DNA from: Pseudomaricurvus hydrocarbonicus
GTDB lineage: Bacteria; Pseudomonadota; Gammaproteobacteria; Pseudomonadales; Cellvibrionaceae
Direction: 5' to 3'
DNA length: 64,000 bases
Assembly (NCBI RefSeq): GCF_011602365.1
Contig: NZ_JAAONZ010000004.1
Span: 62,001-126,000 of the forward strand
Below are positions 1-12,238 of the stretch, piece after piece. Each line of letters begins with the position of its first letter. Position 1 is the stretch's first letter. The position numbers and the translations under genes were made by a program. Under the pieces are notes generated by a model. It searched no databases. It had not been told where the DNA came from and saw only the letters and a list, made by a program, of their open reading frames with translations.

Positions 1-49
1 TCGGCTTTATTATCTGGGGCTTATTGTGCTGCTTATTAGATTCAACTTA

Positions 50-81
50 TAAGCTCACTGCCACTTATAGGCAGGAGCTTA
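50..81. other. Imperfect hairpin downstream of hflD
   Basis: The arms TAAGCTC(A)CTGCC and GGCAGGAGCTTA flank a 7-nt loop, with one bulged A. It lies just past the 3' end of hflD, where purB usually follows in this operon. No clear U-tract follows on either strand, so it may be an RNA processing or attenuation structure and not a terminator. The rest of positions 1-105 shows no gene. Confidence 0.3.
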
Positions 82-105
82 ATGGCGCGGCGGCATGACA
101 GGGGG

Positions 106-735
106 TCAGTTGAGTTGTTTCAACAGCTGATCGGCACACTGGGACAGCTTTTTGCGCTGTAATACCACTTGAAAGCGGGTGCCGCCGACCTGGCGCCACA
201 AGGTGGCTGAACGGATGCCAGCCAGCAATAAGGCCCGCACCTGATTGGCGACCCGGGTTTGTTGGAGATAGCTGAAATCCCCCATAACCTGTATGCGGAA
301 CTTGAACGTGCTGATGGTATCGCCATAGAGGCCGCCGAGCCCCGACAGTACGTTCTCATGGGTGATGTCAAAATGTTCCGCTTGCCGCTGGCTCTGTTCC
401 AGGCGTTTACCGATTACTTCGAGCATATCCTTGCGCCCCATCATCTTTTTTTGCAGGTGCAGTATGCCCAGTACATACCGCAGGGTATCCGGATAGTCGC
501 GATTCTGATGATGGTGCAGCAGATCACTCATGATTTTGAGGCCCAGTTCCACGTGGTTGATGTGTCCGCCATAGACATCGAGTGTAGATTGGGGGTTTTG
601 CACAAACAGCGTTTGTAGCGAGGCCCTTTGTGCATCGGCCGGGACGTAGCCGGTTTTTGCCAGTTGTTCTACCAGGCCTGCCGCTTGAAACACACCGGCC
701 ATGGCGAGAGTGATGTCATTCCAGTTTTTGCTCAA
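106..735 (-). CDS. hflD: High frequency lysogenization protein HflD homolog
   Basis: HflD is a small, mainly helical, membrane-associated protein. In E. coli it antagonises phage lambda CII and usually lies between mnmA and purB. The 209 residues match the family length of about 210. The N-terminus SKNWNDITLAMAG and the later segments AEHFDI and VRALLLAGIRSATLWRQVGG follow the E. coli protein closely. The start appears to be TTG, since the next in-frame Met lies inside the conserved first helix; GGGA lies a short way upstream. It is transcribed with mnmA, 74 nt away. The cellular role outside phage infection is not well established. Confidence 0.9.
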   Translation of the reverse strand: MSKNWNDITLAMAGVFQAAGLVEQLAKTGYVPADAQRASLQTLFVQNPQSTLDVYGGHINHVELGLKIMSDLLHHHQNRDYPDTLRYVLGILHLQKKMMGRKDMLEVIGKRLEQSQRQAEHFDITHENVLSGLGGLYGDTISTFKFRIQVMGDFSYLQQTRVANQVRALLLAGIRSATLWRQVGGTRFQVVLQRKKLSQCADQLLKQLN

Positions 736-809
736 AGGTAAATCCCTGTTAAATCTTCGGTTGAATATGGTGTTGGGGGCTGGATCGCTGTCGTCAAGAG
801 GGGCGCGTG

Positions 810-1958
810 TCAGTGTGCTCGCTCAATGACGGCACCGCCCAGACAGACGTCACCCTGGTAAAACACCACGGATTGTCCCGGCGTGACGGCTCGCTGCGGT
901 TCGTCAAAGGTGACGCTCAGGCGACCACCATCTTTCAATGTGACCTCGCAAGCCTGGTCTGGCTGTCGATATCGGGTTTTGGCCATACAGCGGAAAGACT
1001 GACCGCCAGGTGCGCCATTGATCCAGTGGCTTTGCCCGGCATCGAGAGCGGGGCTGAACAGCATGGGGTGGTTTGTCCCCTGAACGGCAATCAATTGATT
1101 GGTCTCCAGGTTTTTGCCTGCCACGTACCAGGGGGCATCGCTGGCGTTTTTCAGACCGCCAATACCCAACCCCTGGCGCTGGCCAATGGTGTGGTACATC
1201 AAGCCACTGTGCCTGCCGATCACCCTGCCTTTGTCATCGACAATGTCGCCCGGCTGAGCCGGCAAGTATTGCTGCAGGAAGTCTTTAAAGCGCCTTTCGC
1301 CGATAAAGCAGATGCCGGTGCTGTCTTTTTTGTTGTGGGTAATCAGGTCGTGCTCTTCAGCCAGCTGGCGAACCACCGTCTTATCCAGCTCCCCCACTGG
1401 GAAAAGAGATTTGGAAAACTCTTCTTCACCGACTGCGTGAAGAAAGTAGCTTTGGTCTTTGTTGTTATCCAGGCCTTTTAGGAGTTGGGTATGACGCGCG
1501 CCGGAACTGTCGTCAGTGTCGCCTCTGCGCACATAGTGGCCCGTCGCGATCAGGTCCGCGCCGAGGACCTCGGCGTATTCCAGAAAAACCTTAAATTTGA
1601 TTTCCCGATTGCAGAGAATGTCGGGGTTGGGGGTGCGGCCAGCCTGATATTCTTCAAGAAAGTGCTCAAAGACGTTATCCCAGTATTCGGCTGCAAAGTT
1701 GGCGGTGTGAAGTTTGATGCCGAGCTTGATGCAGACGGCTTCGGCATCGGCCAAATCGTCTTTGGCCGAGCAGTATTCAGTGCCGTCGTCCTCATCCCAG
1801 TTCTTCATGAACAGGCCTTCTACCTGATAACCCTGCTCCAGTAGCAGCAGGGCCGAAACGGAAGAGTCAACGCCGCCAGACATGCCGACGATAACTTTTG
1901 TCCCGGAATGGTTGTTTGGGGGCGGTGCTGTCTGTGAATTGTGCTGCTGGGTAGTCAA
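810..1958 (-). CDS. mnmA: tRNA-specific 2-thiouridylase MnmA
   Basis: MnmA uses ATP and persulfide sulfur passed on from IscS to thiolate uridine 34 of tRNA-Lys, -Glu and -Gln. The PP-loop [15 protein letters not shown] lies near residues 25-39. The catalytic Cys pair is in [13 protein letters not shown] and [13 protein letters not shown], and the C-terminal beta-barrel domains are present. The 382 residues are slightly longer than the E. coli protein because of a polar N-terminal stretch of about 20 residues. The first codon is TTG, preceded by AGGAA at good spacing, and no ATG precedes the PP-loop. It is the first gene of an mnmA-hflD transcription unit. Confidence 0.96.
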   Translation of the reverse strand: MTTQQHNSQTAPPPNNHSGTKVIVGMSGGVDSSVSALLLLEQGYQVEGLFMKNWDEDDGTEYCSAKDDLADAEAVCIKLGIKLHTANFAAEYWDNVFEHFLEEYQAGRTPNPDILCNREIKFKVFLEYAEVLGADLIATGHYVRRGDTDDSSGARHTQLLKGLDNNKDQSYFLHAVGEEEFSKSLFPVGELDKTVVRQLAEEHDLITHNKKDSTGICFIGERRFKDFLQQYLPAQPGDIVDDKGRVIGRHSGLMYHTIGQRQGLGIGGLKNASDAPWYVAGKNLETNQLIAVQGTNHPMLFSPALDAGQSHWINGAPGGQSFRCMAKTRYRQPDQACEVTLKDGGRLSVTFDEPQRAVTPGQSVVFYQGDVCLGGAVIERAH

Positions 1959-2127
1959 AGAAAATTCCTAAATCGGGCTTGTGGTCATGTTTTATAGTGT
2001 GGCCATCGTGACACGGGGTCGAGCCGTCGCTCTAGCGATCTGAGTTGCTCGACCGGGGCCGGGGGCTATCCGGCCGGTGCCACCGTTTCAGTACACATGA
2101 CCGGGGTTGAATTCTGTAAAAGATCAA

Positions 2128-2907
2128 TTACGCGCCACTGAGTTCGACTTTGCAGACCAGTGGCGAGTGGTCAGAACTGGAGATGGTATCAATAATTTCC
2201 ATTTCAAGCAGGTTTAAACGACGAATGTAGATGTGGTCGAGATAGCGTTTGGTTCTCGGGGCGTGCCGGGGCAGGCACCGGCTAAAGCCTTTGTCGCCCA
2301 AAATATCATCCAAAAGCTTCAGTTGAGTCAGGGTGAAGGTATTAAAGTCGCCACAAAAGACGGCCGGAAGCTCATCATAGGGCGCACAATACGTCAGAAT
2401 GTGTTCCAGTTCCCCTCGAAATTGCGTCCGGCGTTTAAAGAGCAGCATATGCAAATTGATCAGCAGCAGCGTTTGGCCGCAGGCCATGGGCATAAAGCTG
2501 ATCAGTGTGGTTTTGGGGGTGTTGGTGACAGGCTCTCGGCTCAGGCTGTGCATGGCTTGGGAGTGGCGGTCAAACAGGTAGTGACTGGCCGTGAGTACGC
2601 CTTCGGTGAAGCCGTCTGGGCGATGGTAGCTGATGCCGTAATTGTGGTTCAGGCTGTGCATTTCTTTGGGTAAATAGAGTTCTTCTTCGGATAAAACTTC
2701 CTGCAGGCAGGCGATGTCGGATCTTTGTGAAAGGTCGCAGAGGTCGCGATCAAAGATCTCCCCCCCGTGGCGTTTAAAAATGTTCCAGACCACCAGGGTG
2801 AATGTTGAGGGCAATAATTCGCCTTCATCCTTGTGCTTTTGCACCAGCCGGGATTCCGGAACGGTGGCTTTTCGGACCTGTAAAAAGCTTTTTACGTGCC
2901 GCTTCAT
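2128..2907 (-). CDS. Endonuclease/exonuclease/phosphatase family protein
   Basis: This 259-residue protein has the metal-dependent EEP fold shared by exonuclease III, DNase I and inositol phosphatases. Visible motifs in order are VVWNIFK, CLQEVL, LLINLHML, FCGDFNTF, RYLDHIYI and the terminal SSSDHSPLVC, which supply the Mg-binding acids and catalytic His and Asp. There is no signal peptide; the N-terminus is basic (MKRHVKSFLQVRK). The substrate cannot be told from sequence and could be nucleic acid or a phosphoester. It stands alone between mnmA and the Nudix gene on the same strand. Confidence 0.85.
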   Translation of the reverse strand: MKRHVKSFLQVRKATVPESRLVQKHKDEGELLPSTFTLVVWNIFKRHGGEIFDRDLCDLSQRSDIACLQEVLSEEELYLPKEMHSLNHNYGISYHRPDGFTEGVLTASHYLFDRHSQAMHSLSREPVTNTPKTTLISFMPMACGQTLLLINLHMLLFKRRTQFRGELEHILTYCAPYDELPAVFCGDFNTFTLTQLKLLDDILGDKGFSRCLPRHAPRTKRYLDHIYIRRLNLLEMEIIDTISSSDHSPLVCKVELSGA

Positions 2908-2997
2908 GATGGCGTGTTGATACCTCTGTTTTCGGAGAGTGACCCTTTTTCCGAGGTTGGCTCGTCTTTCATGTTAATTATGGCTACGCCGACCCCC

Positions 2998-3468
2998 TCA
3001 GCGGATCGGGCTCTGCTCATAAAGAATGTCCAGAGGGTAGGATATCCCCATGCGATAGTCATCAATGACCTTTTTGACAATGGGGCTGCGCAGCTGATCT
3101 TCGATCATGAGAATCTCTTCATAGTCTAGCCATACTGCTTCCAGAATGCCTTCATCCAGTGGGGCATCGGCCACCTGGGAGAGGGGTTCGGCAATCAGGG
3201 TCGAGCGCAGATAACTGATGCCGTTGGGCGCGTGGTAGGTTGAAAGCCCGGCAAAGCGGGTTGGCAATATGTTCCAGCCGGTTTCTTCCAGGGTTTCCCG
3301 GATGGCCGCCTGGACAACAGACTCCCCGTTTTCAATGTGGCCTGCAGGCTGGTTATAGACGATCTTGCCGTCTCGTTGTTCCCGAACCAGCAGGTATTTC
3401 TGGTTGCGCTCGACGATGGTGGCAACCGTGGCGTGGGGTCGATTTTGATCCATTGTGGAATTGTTCAT
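2998..3468 (-). CDS. NUDIX hydrolase, NudJ-like
   Basis: The protein has 156 residues with a complete Nudix box: GHIENGESVVQAAIRE then TLEETGW, giving G-x5-E-x7-RE-xx-EE-x-G, the Mg-binding loop for cleaving X-linked nucleoside diphosphates. Flanking segments (HATVATIVERNQKYLLV, YNQPAGH, LRSPIVKKVIDDY, YPLDILYEQ) parallel E. coli NudJ, a pyrophosphatase acting on HMP-PP and nucleoside di/triphosphates. The gene usually sits beside mnmA in Pseudomonas and enterics, as here. Start at MNNST is chosen; MDQNRPH five residues later is an alternative. Confidence 0.88.
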   Translation of the reverse strand: MNNSTMDQNRPHATVATIVERNQKYLLVREQRDGKIVYNQPAGHIENGESVVQAAIRETLEETGWNILPTRFAGLSTYHAPNGISYLRSTLIAEPLSQVADAPLDEGILEAVWLDYEEILMIEDQLRSPIVKKVIDDYRMGISYPLDILYEQSPIR

Positions 3469-3530
3469 GGCATCGCTTGTCGGTTGTGGTGGGCAGGGTG
3501 GTTTTGTAGTTTTACAACAAAACGCCGTGG

Positions 3531-4196
3531 TTATCTGGTTCTTCTGTCGGGCCGGCTGTTGCCGGGTTTGCGTTTCTGGCGGGCGGCCCTTGCTTTGGGC
3601 GGCTGCTGTTTCTGGGCTGTGGGTGGCTTGCCCTTGTCGGTCGCGGGGGCGGTGACGGTTTCAGTGCGATACTCTCCCGGCTTGAGATTGCCCAGTTTCC
3701 AGCTTCCTATCGCGGCCCGGATGAGTCGCAGGGTGGGGTGTCCAATGGCTGCGGTCATTCGCCTGACCTGGCGATTTCGGCCTTCGGTAATGGTGATTTC
3801 CAGCCACTGAGTGGGGATGCTTTGGCGCTCCCGAATGGGGGGGGTCCGCGCCCACAGATTTGGGGGTGTCTCTATGGCTTTGACCTTGGCAGGGCGGGTG
3901 AGCCCATCTTTAAGGGTGACGCCTTGAGCCAGTTCTTGCAGGGATCCTGCGGTGGGAATACCTTCTACCTGGGCCCAGTAAGTCTTCGGCTGCTTGTGCT
4001 TCGGATCGCTGATGCGGTGCTGCAGCAAACCGTTATCGGTGAGTAGCATGAGCCCTTCGGAGTCGTAGTCAAGACGGCCTGCGGGGTAAAAGCCGGTGTG
4101 CTCTGGAAGGTAGTGCTTGAGCGTGGTTCGGCCATCGCTGTCGCTGAATTGACTGAGGACCTGAAAGGGTTTGTTTAGCAGAATAATGCGGCTCAT
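3531..4196 (-). CDS. rluE: 23S rRNA pseudouridine(2457) synthase RluE
   Basis: RluE isomerises U2457 of 23S rRNA. It is a member of the RsuA/RluB/E/F family of pseudouridine synthases. The catalytic Asp lies in the motif [19 protein letters not shown]. The KTYWAQVEG and GRNRQVRRM segments, typical of the family, follow. The 221 residues are close to the E. coli length. The final ~45 residues are a very basic, proline-rich tail ([16 protein letters not shown]) that probably aids RNA binding. The N-terminal S4 domain of RsuA and RluB is absent, as usual for RluE. Confidence 0.92.
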   Translation of the reverse strand: MSRIILLNKPFQVLSQFSDSDGRTTLKHYLPEHTGFYPAGRLDYDSEGLMLLTDNGLLQHRISDPKHKQPKTYWAQVEGIPTAGSLQELAQGVTLKDGLTRPAKVKAIETPPNLWARTPPIRERQSIPTQWLEITITEGRNRQVRRMTAAIGHPTLRLIRAAIGSWKLGNLKPGEYRTETVTAPATDKGKPPTAQKQQPPKARAARQKRKPGNSRPDRRTR

Positions 4197-4260
4197 AAGG
4201 GTGATTGATTCTTATCTGTGATGTAATTTTACTACCTAAATACACGGGTATTTGATATGA

Positions 4261-6594
<2,334 letters not shown>

Positions 6595-6670
6595 AGCGAT
6601 GGTATCCAGTCTGCCTGAATAATCGTTCAGGCGACCGCCCGGGCCAGTATTCCTCTGACCGGTGCCTTTA

Positions 6671-6702
6671 AAAGCCCCAGCATATTTGCTGGGGCTTTTT
6701 TG
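6671..6702 (+). terminator. Rho-independent terminator of idh
   Basis: A perfect 12-bp stem, AAAGCCCCAGCA/TGCTGGGGCTTT, with a TATT loop runs into a T-tract, 76 nt past the idh stop. It should separate idh from icd transcription. Confidence 0.92.
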
Positions 6703-6769
6703 TGTGTCTCTTCTCTGTCTCGATGCTCTGAAGCCAAATAGTTGTTGGTGGATTCTGCGCTGCCCCGGC

Positions 6770-6796
6770 TTGTTATTGGTCGCAGACGACTATAAT
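6770..6796 (+). promoter_or_regulatory. Candidate sigma-70 promoter of icd
   Basis: A perfect TATAAT (6791-6796) lies about 95 nt before the icd start. The best -35 is TTGTTA (6770-6775) with a short 15-bp spacer, so the element is plausible but not ideal. Confidence 0.4.
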
Positions 6797-6888
6797 CAGG
6801 GTATGCAAAGTACCGGCTGCAATCAGGGGCAATGGCCCACAGTGTCAGCTGTCCACTCAGAACTAACATCCCCCCATGGAGCAGAGCT

Positions 6889-8145
6889 ATGGCGTATCAG
6901 CATATTCAGATCCCCACATCCGGTGAAAAGATCAAGGTAAACCAGGATATGTCGCTGGATGTCCCCGATCACCCCATCATTCCGTTTATTGAGGGGGATG
7001 GGATCGGTGTGGACATCACGCCAGTGATGAAAGATGTGACAGATGCCGCGGTGGCAAAAGCCTACGGGGGCCGTAAAAAAATTGCCTGGATGGAGGTGTA
7101 TTGCGGTGAAAAAGCGGCTGATAAATATGAGGGGGACTGGTTTCCGGCGGAAACCCTCGAGGCCATCAAGGAATACATTGTGGGCATTAAGGGGCCGTTA
7201 ACCACGCCGGTGGGTGGTGGTTTTCGATCACTGAATGTGGCTTTGCGACAGGAGATGGATCTCTATGTGTGTCAGCGCCCGGTACGTTGGTTTACCGGAG
7301 TGCCTTCGCCGGTGAAGGAACCGGACAAAACCAATATGGTGATTTTTCGCGAAAACTCGGAAGATATTTACGCGGGCATTGAGTATAAGGCCGGGACACC
7401 CGAGGCCAGCAAGGTGATCGATTTTCTGACCGGAGAAATGGGGGTCACTAAAATTCGGTTTCCCGAAAATTGTGGTATCGGCATCAAGCCCGTATCCGAG
7501 GAGGGGACTAAACGGTTGGTTCGCAAAGCTATTCAATACACGATTGATCAGGATTTGCCCTCTCTGACCCTTGTCCACAAGGGCAATATCATGAAATTTA
7601 CTGAGGGAGCCTTTTGCGATTGGGGCTATGAGTTGGCGCGTGAGGAGTTTGGGGCTCAGCCCATTGACGGCGGTCCCTGGTGTTCGATGAAAAACCCCAA
7701 CACCGGCAAAGAAATCATCGTTAAAGACGTAATTGCTGACGCCATGCTGCAGCAGGTATTGCTCCGACCCGCTGAATACAGCGTTATTGCGACCTTAAAC
7801 CTCAATGGCGATTACCTGTCAGATGCATTAGCAGCACAAGTCGGAGGCATTGGCATCGCCCCGGGGGCCAACTTGTCGGATGAGGTGGCTCTGTTCGAAG
7901 CAACGCATGGGACGGCCCCCAAATACGCCGGCCAGGATAAGGTAAACCCGGGGTCCTTGATCTTGTCCGCTGAAATGATGCTGCGCCACCTGGGGTGGGG
8001 TGAAGCTGCTGACCTTATTGTCAAAGCGATGGAGGGCGCGATCGGCGCCAAGACGGTAACCTATGACTTTGAGCGCCTGATGGATGACGCGGAGCTGAAA
8101 TCGTGTTCCGAATTTGGGGCAGAAATGATCAAGCATATGGGGTGA
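6889..8145 (+). CDS. icd: NADP-dependent isocitrate dehydrogenase, homodimeric
   Basis: This is the E. coli-type TCA cycle IDH, 418 residues against 416. [20 protein letters not shown] carries the substrate-binding and phosphorylatable Ser of the SLN motif, used by AceK when that kinase is present. [41 protein letters not shown] and [20 protein letters not shown] (NADP site) follow. The open frame extends 19 codons upstream, but that extension is unconserved; ATG at 6889 (MAYQHIQIP) has GGAG upstream and matches the family start. It sits 294 nt after idh, the tandem arrangement also known in Pseudomonas aeruginosa. Confidence 0.96.
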   Translation: MAYQHIQIPTSGEKIKVNQDMSLDVPDHPIIPFIEGDGIGVDITPVMKDVTDAAVAKAYGGRKKIAWMEVYCGEKAADKYEGDWFPAETLEAIKEYIVGIKGPLTTPVGGGFRSLNVALRQEMDLYVCQRPVRWFTGVPSPVKEPDKTNMVIFRENSEDIYAGIEYKAGTPEASKVIDFLTGEMGVTKIRFPENCGIGIKPVSEEGTKRLVRKAIQYTIDQDLPSLTLVHKGNIMKFTEGAFCDWGYELAREEFGAQPIDGGPWCSMKNPNTGKEIIVKDVIADAMLQQVLLRPAEYSVIATLNLNGDYLSDALAAQVGGIGIAPGANLSDEVALFEATHGTAPKYAGQDKVNPGSLILSAEMMLRHLGWGEAADLIVKAMEGAIGAKTVTYDFERLMDDAELKSCSEFGAEMIKHMG

Positions 8146-8398
8146 TGGCTTCAGGCCGGCACACTAAGAGCTCAACGGGCATAAGGGGGCTGAGTCAGCC
8201 GCGGGCGCCTTTTGGGGGAGCCTGTGATATTGTCTGTTTGAGCGGATTGAGAGTGCGCCCTGTGAATTTGGGGCGAGAGAAGCCTTGGCGCGATTGTGCG
8301 GTCACGCCTATGATGCCTATACAGCTCGCCAAATTGCGCCCTCTGTACTTGTATAGGTCTACGGACTGTATGAAGGCTACGCCGGATGGTAAAGGTGG

Positions 8399-8695
8399 CT
8401 AGTTTATCGCTTCGGCTTTAGGGGTGTCGGCCACATTGGTTGGTGGCGGGCCAATCGCATCACCGGATGAGCCTTTGCTGGCATTCAGTTTGTTGGGGAG
8501 TTGTATGTTGCGAGCGTGAAGACCTTTGGCGCCCTGAGTGATCTCAAATGACACCGACTGACCGGCCTTGAGGGTTTTATAGCCTTCCATTTCAATCGCT
8601 GAGTAATGAGCAAAGAGGTCCTCTCCCCCCTCATCAGGCAAAATGAAGCCATATCCTTTCGCGTTATTGAACCACTTAACCGTACCTGTTGGCAT
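8399..8695 (-). CDS. cspD: Cold shock domain protein, CspD-like, with extra C-terminal tail
   Basis: The 98 residues start with a full cold shock domain (about 1-67). [18 protein letters not shown] contains RNP1 and [11 protein letters not shown] contains RNP2, the aromatic patches that bind single-stranded nucleic acid. The position next to clpS-clpA matches cspD, which in E. coli inhibits DNA replication in stationary phase. CspD is normally about 74-90 residues; here a low-complexity tail rich in Ser, Pro and Ala (after [13 protein letters not shown]) extends it. It is divergent from clpS over a 270-nt region. Whether it acts like CspD or as an RNA chaperone cannot be told. Confidence 0.88.
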   Translation of the reverse strand: MPTGTVKWFNNAKGYGFILPDEGGEDLFAHYSAIEMEGYKTLKAGQSVSFEITQGAKGLHARNIQLPNKLNASKGSSGDAIGPPPTNVADTPKAEAIN

Positions 8696-8965
8696 AGTAG
8701 ATCCCTTGATTTATACCCATGGTGGCAGTTGCGTCGACAAGTATTATTATTTTAAACAGCGGTGGTTTACGCCATTACTGTGCCTCGATAAAGGCACCTG
8801 AGCGCATGTTACTACCCGACTGATAACGGTATACTTTGAACTTCCTTGACACGTTCTCAACCCTTATATCGGACAAGTTTTTTTAAGTCAAGTGAAAAAA
8901 TCAATCAAAACGCTGGCAAAGCGGCCAGCTTGTTGCATATTTGAGCGCCTAGGGCGAGGCTTTTA

Positions 8966-9337
8966 ATGGGTAATCTTGAGAAACATAAACTAAGATTAAA
9001 TAAGGATGACCACGACGACGAATACGCCGATGATATGGGGGTAGCGGTTCAGGAGTCCGAACCCCAGTTGAAGCGGCCTTCGATGTACAAAGTGGTGCTT
9101 CTCAACGATGACTATACTCCAATGGAGTTTGTTGTTGAGACACTGGAAGTGTTTTTTAGTATGAACAGGGAGCAGGCCACGAATGTGATGCTTACGGTCC
9201 ATACCCAAGGGAAAGCGGTGTGCGGAGTCTTTACTCGTGATATCGCTGAAACTAAAGCGGCACAAGTGAATCAATATGCCAAAGAAAACGAGCATCCGCT
9301 GTTGTGTGAAATTGAAGCGGTTGAAGACGATGAATAG
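8966..9337 (+). CDS. clpS: ATP-dependent Clp protease adaptor ClpS
   Basis: ClpS binds proteins bearing N-terminal Leu, Phe, Trp or Tyr and delivers them to ClpAP. The 123 residues contain the signature [20 protein letters not shown], with the Asn-Asp pair and Met of the N-degron pocket, then [19 protein letters not shown] with the pocket His. The flexible N-terminal extension (about 40 residues, acidic and charged) is longer than the E. coli one (about 25); in the family this arm threads into ClpA. clpA starts 42 nt downstream, so the two are surely co-transcribed. Confidence 0.95.
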   Translation: MGNLEKHKLRLNKDDHDDEYADDMGVAVQESEPQLKRPSMYKVVLLNDDYTPMEFVVETLEVFFSMNREQATNVMLTVHTQGKAVCGVFTRDIAETKAAQVNQYAKENEHPLLCEIEAVEDDE

Positions 9338-9379
9338 ACCCTGTCTGTTCTGGAATTGTTGCTTTAGAGGTGATAGCCA

Positions 9380-11653
9380 ATGCTGAGCAAAGATTTAGAA
9401 GTGACCTTAAATCTTGCCTTTAAGGGCGCGCGTTCAAAGCGCCATGAGTTTATGACGGTCGAGCACCTGTTGCTGGCCCTCATTGATAACGACTCGGCTG
9501 CGAGTGTGTTAAGGGCCTGTGGTGCTGATTTAAACATTCTGCGCAAAGATTTAATTGAGTTTGTGGATTCAACAACGCCACTCATTCCTGAGAACGACAC
9601 CGAGCGAGAGACCCAGCCGACACTGGGCTTTCAGCGGGTGCTTCAGAGAGCGGTGTTTCATGTTCAGTCATCGGGTAAAAAGGAAGTCACCGGTGCGAAT
9701 GTTCTGGTGGCGATCTTCAGTGAGCAGGAGAGCCAGGCGGTCTATTATCTGAAGCAGCAGAGCGTGGCTCGCATCGATGTGGTCAACTTTATCACTCACG
9801 GGATCTCCAAGGTGTCCGGTCACGACGACCATCATGAAGACCCGTCTCAGGATATCAGTGATGAAACCAGCATTGGCGGTGACTCTCCATCCCAAAGTCC
9901 GCTGGAATCCTACTCGACCAATCTCAACGAAGAGGCCATGTTAGGGCGCATTGATCCACTGATTGGGCGTCAGGATGAAGTTGAGCGGGTCAGCCAGATT
10001 TTGACTCGCCGACGCAAGAATAACCCCTTGCTGGTGGGGGAGTCGGGTGTCGGTAAAACGGCTATCGCTGAAGGTTTGGCCAAGCGTATCGTGGATGGCG
10101 AAGTGCCAGAGATTTTGCAGGACAGCGTTGTGTATTCCCTGGATCTGGGCTCCTTGCTCGCTGGTACCAAGTATCGCGGTGACTTTGAGAAGCGCTTTAA
10201 GGGCTTGTTGGCGGAACTGAAAAAGCAGGATCATGCCATTTTGTTCATTGATGAGATTCACACCATCATCGGTGCCGGGGCAGCGTCTGGAGGCGTAATG
10301 GACGCGTCGAACCTGTTGAAGCCGCTGTTGACGTCAGGTGATATCCGCTGCGTGGGGTCCACTACTTTTCAGGAATATCGCGGTATTTTTGAAAAGGATC
10401 GTGCACTTTCCCGCCGTTTTCAAAAAGTGGATGTCAGTGAGCCCAATGCCGAGGATACCTATTTAATTCTCAAGGGGTTGAAGAGCCGTTTTGAGGAGCA
10501 TCACAATTTACGTTATACCGATACAGCCTTAAAAGCGGCGGCGGATTTGTCCGAGCGTTACATCCCTGATCGGTTTATGCCGGATAAAGCCATCGATGTC
10601 ATTGATGAGGCGGGTGCCTATCAGCAATTACTGCCGCCGTCGAAGCGCAAGAAGGTGATTGGGGTGCAGGACATTGAGGCGGTTGTGGCCAAGATTGCGA
10701 GAATTCCGCCAAAGAGCGTTTCCTCATCGGACCGCGATCAGCTGCGGCATCTGGATGAAAATCTGAAGATGACCGTGTTTGGCCAGGATGAAGCCATTGA
10801 TGCGCTTTCGACTTCGATCAAGCTGTCCCGAGCTGGCCTGAATGTGGCGGACAAGCCTATTGGTTCCTTCCTTTTTGCGGGGCCAACCGGTGTGGGTAAA
10901 ACCGAGCTGTGCAAACAGCTGGCGACCACCATGGGTGTGGAATTGATCCGTTTTGATATGTCCGAATACATGGAGCGCCACACCGTATCCCGTTTGATCG
11001 GTGCGCCACCCGGATATGTTGGGTTTGACCAGGGCGGGCTGTTAACCGACTCTGTCACCAAGCACCCGCACAGCGTGGTGTTGCTTGACGAAATCGAGAA
11101 AGCCCATCCGGAGGTCTTTAACTTATTGTTGCAGGTGATGGATCATGGCACCTTGACGGACAATAATGGCCGCAAGGCGGATTTTCGTAACGTCATTCTG
11201 ATTATGACCACGAACGCCGGTGCTGAGGAAATGAGTCGTGCATCCATCGGTTTCAAGCGCCAGGATCACACCTCAGACGGCATGGAGATCATCAAGAAAA
11301 TGTTCACTCCAGAGTTTAGAAACCGGTTGGACTCCATTATCCAGTTTGGTTCATTGAGTCTGGATGTGATCAAAACCGTGGTCGACAAGTTCCTGGTTCA
11401 ACTGCAGTCCCAGCTGGATGACAAGCGTGTGACTTTGGAGGTCAGTGACGAGGCTAGAGAGTGGTTGGCGATTCATGGGTATGACGAAAAAATGGGCGCG
11501 CGTCCCATGGCTCGATTGATCCAGGAAAAGCTCAAAAAACCTTTGGCTGAAGAGGTGCTGTTTGGTGATCTGTCCACCAACGGGGGTGTTGTTGAGGTTG
11601 TTGTCGAAGACGATGACCTGGCCTTGAAGGTGGAGGTTACAGCGACGGCTTGA
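9380..11653 (+). CDS. clpA: ATP-dependent Clp protease ATP-binding subunit ClpA
   Basis: ClpA is the hexameric AAA+ unfoldase of ClpAP; 757 residues is the usual length. In order: the double Clp-N repeat (1-145, MLSKDLEVTLNLAF), first AAA+ module with Walker A GESGVGKT and Walker B ILFIDEIHTI, second AAA+ module with Walker A GPTGVGKT and Walker B VVLLDEIEKAHPE, the IGF loop (SRASIGFKR) that docks ClpP, and the C-terminal D2-small domain. There is no middle coiled-coil, which separates it from ClpB. It lies directly behind its adaptor clpS. clpP itself is not in the window. Confidence 0.97.
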   Translation: MLSKDLEVTLNLAFKGARSKRHEFMTVEHLLLALIDNDSAASVLRACGADLNILRKDLIEFVDSTTPLIPENDTERETQPTLGFQRVLQRAVFHVQSSGKKEVTGANVLVAIFSEQESQAVYYLKQQSVARIDVVNFITHGISKVSGHDDHHEDPSQDISDETSIGGDSPSQSPLESYSTNLNEEAMLGRIDPLIGRQDEVERVSQILTRRRKNNPLLVGESGVGKTAIAEGLAKRIVDGEVPEILQDSVVYSLDLGSLLAGTKYRGDFEKRFKGLLAELKKQDHAILFIDEIHTIIGAGAASGGVMDASNLLKPLLTSGDIRCVGSTTFQEYRGIFEKDRALSRRFQKVDVSEPNAEDTYLILKGLKSRFEEHHNLRYTDTALKAAADLSERYIPDRFMPDKAIDVIDEAGAYQQLLPPSKRKKVIGVQDIEAVVAKIARIPPKSVSSSDRDQLRHLDENLKMTVFGQDEAIDALSTSIKLSRAGLNVADKPIGSFLFAGPTGVGKTELCKQLATTMGVELIRFDMSEYMERHTVSRLIGAPPGYVGFDQGGLLTDSVTKHPHSVVLLDEIEKAHPEVFNLLLQVMDHGTLTDNNGRKADFRNVILIMTTNAGAEEMSRASIGFKRQDHTSDGMEIIKKMFTPEFRNRLDSIIQFGSLSLDVIKTVVDKFLVQLQSQLDDKRVTLEVSDEAREWLAIHGYDEKMGARPMARLIQEKLKKPLAEEVLFGDLSTNGGVVEVVVEDDDLALKVEVTATA

Positions 11654-11666
11654 GGTGATGATACCT

Positions 11667-11851
11667 TGAGGCTTAATCCCGGAAATTCGGTGGTTGAGCC
11701 TCAGGGGCAGGACGCCGACACTGAAATGTCGGCGGTCACTGCGTGTGACATCGTGGCATCGAATATTTTTGCTGGGCTCCCACTTTTAAGCGACAGGCAG
11801 GAAAACCCTCAGGCACACAAAAGGTTGCGTGTCGAAGAGGGTAACTGGGAG
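11667..11851. other. Structured intergenic stretch between convergent clpA and infA
   Basis: Three secondary structures follow one another. The first is an inverted repeat TGAGGCT...AGCCTCA (11667-11703). The second is a perfect 8-bp hairpin CGCCGACA/TGTCGGCG (11713-11734). The third is a nested set of helices: 11777-11782 with 11846-11851 (CTCCCA/TGGGAG), 11805-11810 with 11837-11842 (ACCCTC/GAGGGT), and an imperfect 11812-11818 with 11827-11833. No U-tracts follow. An open frame spans the stretch but has no recognisable protein features. It could be a terminator zone or a structured RNA. Confidence 0.4.
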
Positions 11852-11903
11852 TGTCTGGATGTGGATAGCAGATGCCTGTCAGCATCCGGGTACAAGCAGA
11901 AAC

Positions 11904-12122
11904 TTATCGGGCGCGGTAAGTGATGCGGCCTTTGCTGAGATCGTAAGGTGTTAATTCCACCTTAACTTTATCGCCAGTCAGAATGCGGATGTAGTTCTTA
12001 CGCATTTTACCTGAGATGTGGGCGATCACGACGTGGCCGTTTTCCAGCTTTACTTTAAACGTGGTGTTTGGCAGGGTGTCTACGACTTCCCCTTCCATTT
12101 CAAAATTATCTTCTTTTGCCAT
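11904..12122 (-). CDS. infA: Translation initiation factor IF-1
   Basis: IF-1 is 72 residues, the standard length, with a single S1/OB fold that occupies the ribosomal A site during initiation. [38 protein letters not shown] and the terminal [12 protein letters not shown] match the family throughout. It is convergent with clpA and follows ate on the same strand with a 116-nt gap, an arrangement conserved in Pseudomonas and many gammaproteobacteria. Confidence 0.98.
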   Translation of the reverse strand: MAKEDNFEMEGEVVDTLPNTTFKVKLENGHVVIAHISGKMRKNYIRILTGDKVKVELTPYDLSKGRITYRAR

Positions 12123-12238
12123 TCGGCAATGTCCTCAATTACGATGAAATCTGGTGCCCGGATTTGAGCAGGCGTGAATTGTGCCTGAAAACACTTCCAT
12201 AGCCAAGGGCTGGGGCGATATAAAGCTTCAGGGACGAA

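Noticed and set aside
11666-11923. 85-codon plus-strand open frame after clpA
   Set aside because: It spans a hairpin-rich intergenic region and runs into the infA 3' end. Composition and sequence show no protein-like features and there is no good ribosome-binding site.
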